From CBDCTM01 sp965222005 (GTDB lineage: Bacteria; Bacteroidota; Bacteroidia; Chitinophagales; Saprospiraceae): DNA of 64,000 nucleotides. Positions 52,594-60,116 of this stretch are shown in pieces. Made by a program: the position numbers and the translations under genes. The stretch spans positions 5,146,001 through 5,210,000 of the forward strand of contig OZ244935.1 in the NCBI GenBank assembly GCA_965222005.1, written 5' to 3'. The notes under the pieces were generated by a model that worked only from the letters and a program-made list of their open reading frames with translations, ran no database searches and was not told where the DNA came from. Within the stretch, counting starts at the first letter, position 1, and every line of letters begins with the position of its first letter.

Positions 52594-52910
52594 AACCACC
52601 ACCTTCTTAGAAGGTGGCTTGGCGCTTGCCAACCCCTGTAAGGGGTTTCCCTCTTTTCTTCCCACGCCACCACAAATGGGGGGCTGGCCTGCCAAACAGC
52701 CAGCTAAGCCAGCCAAATCATTGTTTGAAGGAGGAGTTTGATTTGGCGAGATTTTTTTGCTTCGTTTTTTCATCGATTGGAAAAAATGATGGCGCCGCAC
52801 CTGTCTAACTAGCATTGCCAGGTAGAGGCAATACCAAAAGTAAGAGTGTGCTCGGAATTTGTTCTTTAAGCCAAAAAGAACATATCCACCACCTAAGCAG
52901 GTGGTTTTCT
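52594..52910. mobile_element. Hairpin-rich element, IS200/IS605-like non-autonomous candidate
   Basis: Left end: AACCACCACCTTC-TTA-GAAGGTGG hairpin (stem 52599-52617), followed closely by TTGGC/GCCAA and ACCCCT/AGGGGT hairpins. Right end: ACCACCT-AAGC-AGGTGGT hairpin (52888-52905). Both ends share CCACCACCT. Subterminal hairpins without inverted-repeat ends fit IS200/IS605-type elements or their non-autonomous derivatives. No transposase is encoded in the 317 bases. It ends the tandem array and truncates copy 6. The whole gene-free stretch 52588-52937 is covered by it. Confidence 0.45.
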
Positions 52911-52937
52911 AAGGGTTAATAAACAAGTACACCTTAC

Positions 52938-54071
52938 TTATGGGTGAGCCACCCCCAATACTGCTTCAATATTACTCAACTCGGCTGCCTGACCGAAAGC
53001 ATCATACAACAGAGCTGCTCCGCGAAGTTGAAATTTCATTACTGGCTTGCCTTGCTCATTAGGCTCGAAACTGGCCACTTGTGAGATTTCAAAGCGACTC
53101 TCGGGCCACTGATCGCCCCAATCTGATCGATATATCTTCCCCTCTTCATCTGTATATTGAATTACAGCCCCTGTAAAACAGCGTGCATTTGCAATCAAAT
53201 TGCCCAGGAAAGTAAAATTGGCTGCACAATATTCAGGTTCTAATGTTACCGGATTCCGGTCAATTGTTTTACAAATTACACTTCTGCACAGTTGGCTGTC
53301 CGTTATAGTAAGGCAGTATTCTCCTGTAGTCAACGAATCCCATGAAGTTTGCAATACTGAACCCGTTGATCCATCGCTCCAGGAATAATCAAAGGGTGGC
53401 TGCCCTAAACTTGCCGATGCAGTTAATTGGAGTCCGAAGCTATCAGCTTGTACCAGAAAATCAGCCAGGCATTCGGGCTGTGACTGATCCTTACGGACAA
53501 TTTGGCGTGACACTGATTGGCTGCAGTTTCGTTGGTCTGTAATACTATGCTCAACGATAAATGCCCCGCTAGGCTCATTATAAATATGGACCGGATCGGG
53601 CTCAGAAGAGTCAGAGCCATCACCAAACGTCCAGGAATAAGTAAGCGGAGTTGAACCTTCTGCCAAGCTTTCAAAAGCTACTCGAAAATCCTGGTCAAGC
53701 TGACTATTAGCATACGGATAAGCATTAGTAGCCAACACCAATTCGGGAGCAAAACTGCCGATAAGCAGGTTAGAGTCCGCAATCTCAATCAACCATTCTT
53801 CAGCACATTGTGTAGTGCAGCTATTATCTTTGGCAAGCCGAGACACCAATACAATCTGCTCACAATCATCTATTCGATAGTCGGAATATAGATAAAATTG
53901 CTCGTTGCCAGCCTGAATATCTACCTGGCTTCCGTCGAAATCAGCCCTAATTGAAAATACCGGTGTGCCATCTGTTGTAGGAACATCCTCCTTTTTGCAG
54001 CCCACCAATACGCCAATGGCTAATAAAAATATTGTAGTGTTCAGCTGAAATATCTCTTTCGTTAACAGCAT
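52938..54071 (-). CDS. PKD-domain lipoprotein in sigma-factor operon
   Basis: The 377-residue lipoprotein (signal ending IGVLVGC) has an N-terminal domain of about 120 residues, then a PKD domain with the characteristic TYSWTFGDGSDSSEPDPVH. A SprB-like segment follows (FDYSWSDGSTG ... GEYCLTITDSQLC), then a C-terminal domain (SDWGDQWPESRFEISQV). It starts 5 bases after the stop of the membrane protein gene, so it belongs to the sigma-factor operon. It is probably outer-membrane anchored. Function unknown. Confidence 0.82.
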   Translation of the reverse strand: MLLTKEIFQLNTTIFLLAIGVLVGCKKEDVPTTDGTPVFSIRADFDGSQVDIQAGNEQFYLYSDYRIDDCEQIVLVSRLAKDNSCTTQCAEEWLIEIADSNLLIGSFAPELVLATNAYPYANSQLDQDFRVAFESLAEGSTPLTYSWTFGDGSDSSEPDPVHIYNEPSGAFIVEHSITDQRNCSQSVSRQIVRKDQSQPECLADFLVQADSFGLQLTASASLGQPPFDYSWSDGSTGSVLQTSWDSLTTGEYCLTITDSQLCRSVICKTIDRNPVTLEPEYCAANFTFLGNLIANARCFTGAVIQYTDEEGKIYRSDWGDQWPESRFEISQVASFEPNEQGKPVMKFQLRGAALLYDAFGQAAELSNIEAVLGVAHP

Positions 54072-54076
54072 ATCGA

Positions 54077-55417
54077 TTATTTTCCGATTGATTTGGTAAA
54101 TAGAATTTGCAAATTCAATTTGTCCGATTCGCGTAAAGCCCGTTCAATCTCCGACAGATCTGGTGAAGTCAATATACTTCCAATAGCGTATCGAACCCGA
54201 AGCCCGATATCCCAGCCACCCGCCAGGTGAAAGCGGCTACCTGCCATAAGCTGTAAGTGAAATTTCCTGAATTCATGTGGCTCTATCCAACTTTGCTTGC
54301 CAGATTGTTCGTTGACATACACCCGGCCTCTGATCCCCGTGAGAAAAGCTGGAGCCAGGCCAGCTTCCAATGCATACGCATTCCAACGATACTGCATATA
54401 TACTGGCAAACTGACGTAGTGCAAATTGTCGGGGATCAGCTGGTTTAGTTGAATCGTCTTACCAAAGCTATAGACAGTTGTACGACTCTGATTGGTGGTC
54501 ATAAAATGGCCATCCCGATATTCATAAAGCAGTTCTGCTCCCAGCCTCCAATGCGGACGTATTGCAAAATTCCATTGTACACCAACAGCGGCTCCAATAA
54601 GGCCGGACGCGCCCGATGTGGCATTGTGCAAGGTGGGCCCTGCTTTGACAGCCCATTGTACGGGCTTTACTTTTTCGGCAATCACTTTTTGGCGGATACT
54701 ATACTGTGGGCTCTCAAGTATTGGATAATGACTGGGGAGGAGGAACAGCTCTTGCATCGATTCAATTGAAGCGTCTTCGGTCTTTGGGGCCGGATCAGTA
54801 GTTTGTCCGGATTGCTCAGTATATGTGAGTGGATCGGTAGTTGACTGAATCAGATTTGCATTTTCCGTAGCACGAGTTGCCACTTCAGCAATGTTGTCAA
54901 TTGTTGGAGTGGATGAATCATGAGGTTTTCCGGAAGGCCAGTTTTTCAACGATTCATTGATTGCCTTAGGTTTTTCAATCTTACTAATTGCTTCATATTT
55001 GGATGGATCGTTTCGGAGGGTTTTTGGTTTATTTGTAAATGACAAGCCAGGCTGCTCCTCGGTGAGATTATTCGTTGATTTTTGGGACTTACCAAATAGC
55101 TCATCACCCGATTGACCAATCGCCTGTTCCTGTAACGATTGTTCAGTTTGTTGAGCACTATTACCTTCCTGTTTCGTCAAATTATCAATAGCTGTAGTAC
55201 CAGTCACTTTTGTACGATCTACCAAGTTGTCCGCTCTCCAAATATACCAGCTTCCGGCTATCAGCAGCAAAGCTGTGAGGATAAAAAACCACCATTTGCT
55301 ACGTCTTCGCCGATCTTGAGCATCCAACATTTCACTTGCTTGCTTCCAATAATGCTCATCAAAAGGAATCTCCCGATCCTTTAGCTTTTCTTTGAAAAAT
55401 TTGTCCACATTACTCAT
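54077..55417 (-). CDS. Single-TM protein with C-terminal beta-barrel-like domain, ECF operon
   Basis: From the ATG at 55417 the product is 446 residues. A cytoplasmic N-terminus of about 40 residues (MSNVDKFFKEKLKDREIPFD, WKQASEMLDAQDRRRRSKWW) is followed by one membrane helix and a long Ser/Thr/Gln-rich linker (about 70-230). The C-terminal domain of about 200 residues has outer-membrane beta-barrel-like strands (WAVKAGPTLHNATSGASGLI ... LRVRYAIGSILTSP). The start lies 2 bases after the sigma-factor stop. The layout suggests an anti-sigma-like protein spanning from cytoplasm to outer membrane, but no ASD motif was recognised. Confidence 0.72.
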   Translation of the reverse strand: MSNVDKFFKEKLKDREIPFDEHYWKQASEMLDAQDRRRRSKWWFFILTALLLIAGSWYIWRADNLVDRTKVTGTTAIDNLTKQEGNSAQQTEQSLQEQAIGQSGDELFGKSQKSTNNLTEEQPGLSFTNKPKTLRNDPSKYEAISKIEKPKAINESLKNWPSGKPHDSSTPTIDNIAEVATRATENANLIQSTTDPLTYTEQSGQTTDPAPKTEDASIESMQELFLLPSHYPILESPQYSIRQKVIAEKVKPVQWAVKAGPTLHNATSGASGLIGAAVGVQWNFAIRPHWRLGAELLYEYRDGHFMTTNQSRTTVYSFGKTIQLNQLIPDNLHYVSLPVYMQYRWNAYALEAGLAPAFLTGIRGRVYVNEQSGKQSWIEPHEFRKFHLQLMAGSRFHLAGGWDIGLRVRYAIGSILTSPDLSEIERALRESDKLNLQILFTKSIGK

Positions 55418-55419
55418 AA

Positions 55420-55989
55420 TCATACAATTTTCGAGGAATTTTGGGCAACAGAGATCATCTCCCTCAATTTTTTTCTGGCAAAGCTCAGATGCCATTTTGA
55501 GGTACCTGGGCTGATGTCGAGCATGGCTCCTACTTCCTTATGGCTATACCCATCAATAGCTACCAGATTGAATACCTTACGACTCATAGGAGGCAAATGA
55601 TGGATCATCGCTTCCAGCTGTTCTGCATCAAACTGATATTCAGCACTATTTAGTTCAATGGCCTGTTCGGCGATGGGCGAGTCGCTAAAATCCGTATACT
55701 GAATCAGTTCTCTAACTTTTCTGTTTTTCCGAAACTGATCAATAATGGTATTGATCATAATACGGCGTATCCATGCTTCGAATGGCACTTTGGGCCGGTA
55801 CTTATTCAAATTATTCACAATTTTCAAAAAGCCCATATTGAGCAGCGAAGCAGCTTCATTTTTATCTTTTTCATAGCGCAGGCAGGTACTCAAAAGCACA
55901 GAAAAACAGGCCCGGTAAAGCTGGTAGTGTGCTTTTCGGTCGCCCTTTTTACAATCGTCTAGCAATTGCATGCTAATTTTCCCTTTCAA
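55420..55989 (-). CDS. ECF-type RNA polymerase sigma factor
   Basis: The 189-residue sigma-70 family protein has region 2 (FLKIVNNLNKYRPKVPFEAW, IRRIMINTIIDQFRKNRKVR) and region 4 with a helix-turn-helix (NLVAIDGYSHKEVGAMLDIS, then PGTSKWHLSFARKKLREM). It directs RNA polymerase to a set of target promoters. It is the first gene of a three-gene operon with a membrane protein and a PKD lipoprotein. A second ATG at 55971 is possible. A MITE ends 14 bases upstream of the start, so the native promoter may have been separated or replaced. Confidence 0.92.
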   Translation of the reverse strand: MKGKISMQLLDDCKKGDRKAHYQLYRACFSVLLSTCLRYEKDKNEAASLLNMGFLKIVNNLNKYRPKVPFEAWIRRIMINTIIDQFRKNRKVRELIQYTDFSDSPIAEQAIELNSAEYQFDAEQLEAMIHHLPPMSRKVFNLVAIDGYSHKEVGAMLDISPGTSKWHLSFARKKLREMISVAQNSSKIV

Positions 55990-56003
55990 AAGCAGTGCAT
56001 TTT

Positions 56004-56165
56004 AGAACGTGTTTGGAATTTACCCTTCGGCGCATTAGTGCAAAATTTAATTCTGTACTTCATTATTTTTCATCGCCATAGCGTTGGCTATGCCTCAAAA
56101 AAAGGCTTCGCCCAAAATTAAATTTTACTACTACTGCTTCCAAAAGCAATTTCCAAACACGCTCT
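56004..56165. mobile_element. MITE with 15-bp terminal inverted repeats
   Basis: AGAACGTGTTTGGAA at 56004-56018 and the reverse complement of AGAGCGTGTTTGGAA at 56151-56165 form imperfect (1 mismatch) terminal repeats of a 162-bp element without a gene. A deleted relative lies at 12220-12273. The outer bases TTA/TAA suggest a 3-bp target duplication as made by some IS5-type elements. It lies between the stop of the beta-barrel gene (56170) and the sigma gene start (55989). Confidence 0.7.
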
Positions 56166-56169
56166 TAAT

Positions 56170-56880
56170 TTACTCCTCAGCGGATTGAAATTTTTTGGAG
56201 GTATCAGGATGAAGCAGTGCGTATTGAACACCCAGCGTTAGCTTGAGGCGTTTGTAAATTTGTTCCTTTTGAGCGTTTACATGTCGCGCCGGATCGAGCA
56301 TCCAATAAATAGCTGGCCGCATAAAAATACGCAATTGCTTGCTTTCATGAAGCTTTACGCCCAGTGCCAATTCAGCTCCCAAGTTGGTGGATTTGAGGCG
56401 CTGCACATTGGAGCGCTCCACCAACTCTGCCCGTGGGGTGGCATTTGCCTGGCTGGCAATCCCTTTATCAATCCGAAAGTCAACATCCAGCCCGGCCTGC
56501 ACATACACACAGTTGCAGGGCAATCGGTATTGTAGCCTCAGCGGCACCGAATAGTACCTCAGCTCGGCACGCCGGTCGAGGTAGTGATAATAAGTAACTT
56601 TCTGCTCCTTTACGATCTCAGTATGGCGCTCACCGCTAAAGGACTTGTAGCGAATGGTTCCATAGTTCTTCCTTACAAAACCCGTAGCCAGGCTGAATTT
56701 GCCCATCGGCCGCTCCACCACTATCCCTAAAGAACTGAAAGGCGGGCGGCCATAGCTTTCGCCAATGTTGTGAAAATCCAGCGAAGCTTCAGGGCCTATT
56801 ACCAGCAGAGCTTCGTTTGGTTGAGCCAGCATGGAGTAGCAGCAGAGCAGGGATAAGGAAAGGAGGCAAATGGTTTTCAT
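56170..56880 (-). CDS. Outer-membrane beta-barrel-like protein
   Basis: From the ATG at 56880 the product is 236 residues with a signal peptide (MKTICLLSLSLLCCYSMLAQ). The mature part consists of alternating strands typical of small outer-membrane barrels (SLATGFVRKNYGTIRYKSF, YYSVPLRLQYRLPCNCVYVQ, LGAELALGVKLHESKQLRIF). The frame is open to 57042, but that region overlaps the upstream gene's end and lacks a signal peptide. Function unknown. It follows the SprB-like gene with about 76 bases between. Confidence 0.78.
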   Translation of the reverse strand: MKTICLLSLSLLCCYSMLAQPNEALLVIGPEASLDFHNIGESYGRPPFSSLGIVVERPMGKFSLATGFVRKNYGTIRYKSFSGERHTEIVKEQKVTYYHYLDRRAELRYYSVPLRLQYRLPCNCVYVQAGLDVDFRIDKGIASQANATPRAELVERSNVQRLKSTNLGAELALGVKLHESKQLRIFMRPAIYWMLDPARHVNAQKEQIYKRLKLTLGVQYALLHPDTSKKFQSAEE

Positions 56881-56956
56881 TTCATGTACTTTTGATAGTA
56901 GAAAAAATACCGTCCGGCCTTTTGACAGCCAACCGAACGGCATTATAGAAGGAAAA

Positions 56957-58681
56957 TCAGTGTTTAACGAATTTGCCGTACAAATACTCATCTGCAACTT
57001 CCATATTGAGTAGGTATAGCGTATTTGGCAAACCGGATACATCTAATCGAATGGACTGTTCACCACCGGCCAGTTCTAGCTCTTGCCTCAAAAGTATTCG
57101 ACCACCTACATTTGTAACTGTCAGTATCGCCTTGCCAGGAGATTTTGCTTTATAAGCCCAACTAATATAATCCTCCGCTGGATTGGGATACAGACCAATT
57201 TGTGTAACTGCTTGTTGTGTAAGATCATCCAGTATTTCACCAACCTTAATCTTACTTTTTTTCACATCATCATCCGTAAAGTTGGCTGTGTCAACGGTAG
57301 TGGATTGACCCTGTGCCCAATCTGCTCCTCCATGCTGTTTAGGATTGAAAAAGCTATAACAACTCGAAGCCACACATCCATTTGCATCAGTGACCGTCAC
57401 ACAGTACCAACCACTCGAAGTCGGCACTATTGACGAGGTAGTTGCTCCTGTACTCCAGCTATAAGTGAATGGTGCTTGTCCCCATGCAACAGCGAATAAG
57501 CCTATGTTGAGCGAATCCTGGTAAATCTCAACATTACAATTAAAGATCATACTATCAATTTCGACACAAGCACTACTGCTGCAGCCAAGCGTGTCAGTTA
57601 GGGTTACACAATATCTCCCCGGCTGAGCCACTATAATAGATTCATTTACAGCGCCCGTATTCCAAACATAATTGAATGGCCCTACTCCCCAGCCTTCCGC
57701 GGTAAGCAACCAGTCGCAACCTACAGGTGTAATAAGACTATCCACCGAAATGGTGACATCGCAGGAGTCGATTGGGTTTGTAAAATTGTGGCAGGCAGTA
57801 GCTGTGCATCCAGTGGCTGCTGTGACCGTCACGCAGTACCAACCTGACGAAGGCGGTACAATGGTTTGGGTAGTGCTTCCATCACTCCAACTGTAACTGA
57901 AGGGAGCATTCCCATAGGCTATAGCTTCAAGGGCGCCCATTTGTTCTTCGATAATTACCCAGCAAAGTGTATCGGGACTATCATTGTAATCTAAACATGC
58001 AGTAGCAGAACAAGCTGTAGTTTGATCCGTCACCGTGACACAGTACGTCCCTGATGTTGTTGGCAATATATAATTAGAGGTATCGCCCGTACTCCATAGA
58101 AAAATCGAATTGGAAGGATTTGTACCGCTGGCGTACAAATAAGTTCCGTCAAAAGTAATACTGGCGCCACAAGGATTGTTGTTAAATATAGAAATACAAT
58201 CAGTAGCTTCACAACCCGTAGCATCGGTAATGGTCACACAATATGTACCATCACTTTGAGGTACTACGATAGCATCCGTTTCGCCATTGCTCCAGATGTA
58301 AGTATATGGGGAGGTGCCGCCGGGAACAGCAATCAGGATCGTATCACCTCCGAGCCCCAAATCAACTCTAATGTTTACATGGCACAGCGTATCCGGAGGA
58401 GGAGGCACATTGTGATCGTAGCAGCTTTGACTAACGCAATTATTACTATCGGTTACTGTCAAGCAGTATGTTCCCGATGATGAAGGAGTAATATTGTTGG
58501 TATTTTCGCCTGTACTCCATAGATAAGCGAAGGGTGCCGTACCAAAAGCATCAGCTTGTAAGATAAGGTCGCCGTTGGCAGAGCTGTCAGGATAGATTTC
58601 GACCCAGCAAAGGGTATCTTGTTGAGAATAAACAAGGAATGTGCATAGTAAAAAGGTAATGGAAAAGAATAGTTTTTTCAT
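56957..58681 (-). CDS. SprB-repeat-like secreted protein with T9SS domain
   Basis: From the ATG at 58681 the product is 574 residues with a signal peptide (KKLFFSITFLLCTFLVYSQ). About six SprB-like repeats follow, each with a core like APFAYLWSTGENT, APFSYSWSDGSTT or APFTYSWSTGATT and a closing SGTYCLTVTDSNNC block with paired Cys. SprB repeats occur in gliding-motility adhesins of Bacteroidota. The end is a T9SS type A sorting domain (IGLYPNPAEDYISWAYKAKS ... LYGKFVKH). It is probably a surface adhesin. Confidence 0.88.
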   Translation of the reverse strand: MKKLFFSITFLLCTFLVYSQQDTLCWVEIYPDSSANGDLILQADAFGTAPFAYLWSTGENTNNITPSSSGTYCLTVTDSNNCVSQSCYDHNVPPPPDTLCHVNIRVDLGLGGDTILIAVPGGTSPYTYIWSNGETDAIVVPQSDGTYCVTITDATGCEATDCISIFNNNPCGASITFDGTYLYASGTNPSNSIFLWSTGDTSNYILPTTSGTYCVTVTDQTTACSATACLDYNDSPDTLCWVIIEEQMGALEAIAYGNAPFSYSWSDGSTTQTIVPPSSGWYCVTVTAATGCTATACHNFTNPIDSCDVTISVDSLITPVGCDWLLTAEGWGVGPFNYVWNTGAVNESIIVAQPGRYCVTLTDTLGCSSSACVEIDSMIFNCNVEIYQDSLNIGLFAVAWGQAPFTYSWSTGATTSSIVPTSSGWYCVTVTDANGCVASSCYSFFNPKQHGGADWAQGQSTTVDTANFTDDDVKKSKIKVGEILDDLTQQAVTQIGLYPNPAEDYISWAYKAKSPGKAILTVTNVGGRILLRQELELAGGEQSIRLDVSGLPNTLYLLNMEVADEYLYGKFVKH

Positions 58682-58782
58682 TTTATCGATCTTTAATTTT
58701 TTCATTGAATAACTTACCTTCACCGCTATACACGTAGCAATCTGGCCAAAGGTTGGTTGCTAGCGGAGAAAAATCAATTTTC

Positions 58783-60060
58783 ATGCTCAGACCTTTAGCA
58801 GAACGGATGCGGCCCGTCAGTTTGGATAGCTATGTAGGGCAGCAACATTTGACCGGCCCGGGCGGCGTTTTGCGCCAGGCCATCGAGTCAGGGCGTATAC
58901 CTTCCTTTATTCTCTGGGGCCCGCCGGGAGTTGGCAAAACGACCCTGGCCAGTATTATAGCCAGCCAACTGAAGCGCCCTTTTCATACCCTCAGTGCCAT
59001 CAACTCCGGCGTAAAAGACATCCGCGAGACTATACAAAAAGCCAAGTCGCAGCAATTTTTTGATCGCCCCAACCCCATCCTTTTCATTGATGAAATCCAT
59101 CGGTTTAGTAAATCTCAGCAAGACAGCCTGCTTGGAGCTGTGGAAAAGGGTATTATCACGCTCATCGGCGCTACTACCGAAAATCCATCCTTTGAGGTCA
59201 TCCCTGCCCTGCTCTCCCGCTGCCAGGTGTATGTGTTGCAGCATCTTACCAAAGAGGAGCTTATCCGTTTGGCTGATCGAGCTATCGGGCAAGATGAATA
59301 TTTAAAAAAGTTGGATATCCAGGTGAAGGAATACGATGCCCTGCTGCGCTTTTGTGGTGGCGATGCCCGAAAGTTGTACAACATCCTCGAGCTGCTTGCC
59401 AATTACCAAAAGGAAGAAGAATCGATTCTGATCACCAATGAGATGGTCACCAATGTGATCCAACAAAATATCGCTCTGTATGATAAAGGTGGTGAGCAGC
59501 ATTACGATATCGCCTCGGCATTCATCAAATCCATTCGTGGTAGCGACCCCAATGCTGCGGTGTATTATCTGGCCCGCATGATAGAAGGGGGTGAAGACAT
59601 TAAATTCGTAGCCCGGCGGCTCCTGATCTCTGCTGCCGAAGACATTGGCCTTGCCAACCCCAATGCGCTGCTGCTAGCCAATGCCTGTTTCCAGGCCATA
59701 CAGGCCATCGGACTGCCGGAAGCACGCATTATCCTCTCCGAAGCAGCCGTTTATCTGGCCAGCTCGCCCAAAAGCAACAGCGTTTATTTGGCCATTAAGA
59801 AAGGGCAGGCATTGGTACAACAAACGGGCGCTCTTCCGGTTCCTTTGCACATCCGCAATGCACCTACCAGCCTGATGAAAGACCTCGACTATGGCAAGGG
59901 CTACCAATATGCCCATGATTTTGAGCAAAATTTTGTAGAGCAGGAGTTTTTGCCGGAAGAGGTCAGAGGGCAGGCTCTATATGAGCCGGGGAGCAATGCT
60001 GCCGAGCAAAAATTAAGAGAGCGACTGAAGGCTTTTTGGAAGGAGAAGTACGGGTATTAG
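58783..60060 (+). CDS. rarA: Replication-associated recombination protein RarA
   Basis: From the ATG at 58783 the product is 425 residues, beginning MLRPLAERMRPVSLDSYVGQ as in other RarA/MgsA proteins. The AAA+ core has Walker A WGPPGVGKTTLASI, Walker B ILFIDEIHRFSKSQQD, and sensor LIGATTENPSFEV. The C-terminal tetramerisation domain includes FIKSIRGSDPNAAVYYLARM. It acts at stalled replication forks. The frame is open to 58753, but the extra ten residues are not family-like. It is convergent with the subtilase-like gene. Confidence 0.96.
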   Translation: MLRPLAERMRPVSLDSYVGQQHLTGPGGVLRQAIESGRIPSFILWGPPGVGKTTLASIIASQLKRPFHTLSAINSGVKDIRETIQKAKSQQFFDRPNPILFIDEIHRFSKSQQDSLLGAVEKGIITLIGATTENPSFEVIPALLSRCQVYVLQHLTKEELIRLADRAIGQDEYLKKLDIQVKEYDALLRFCGGDARKLYNILELLANYQKEEESILITNEMVTNVIQQNIALYDKGGEQHYDIASAFIKSIRGSDPNAAVYYLARMIEGGEDIKFVARRLLISAAEDIGLANPNALLLANACFQAIQAIGLPEARIILSEAAVYLASSPKSNSVYLAIKKGQALVQQTGALPVPLHIRNAPTSLMKDLDYGKGYQYAHDFEQNFVEQEFLPEEVRGQALYEPGSNAAEQKLRERLKAFWKEKYGY

Positions 60061-60061
60061 C

Positions 60062-60095
60062 AGGAGGCATTAAACTGGCCGATTTAACACCTCCT
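60062..60095. terminator. Hairpin between convergent rarA and subtilase genes
   Basis: AGGAGG (60062-60067) pairs with CCTCCT (60090-60095) and TTAAA (60070-60074) with TTTAA (60083-60087), with a small internal loop between. The position between two convergent genes fits a bidirectional terminator. There is only a weak T-tract. Confidence 0.4.
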
Positions 60096-60116
60096 ACTAA
60101 TCTTTATCAGATATTA

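Noticed and set aside
52528..52815. 95-codon minus-strand frame over the hairpin element
   Set aside because: Built from hairpin complements and the copy 6 antisense; no protein similarity apparent.
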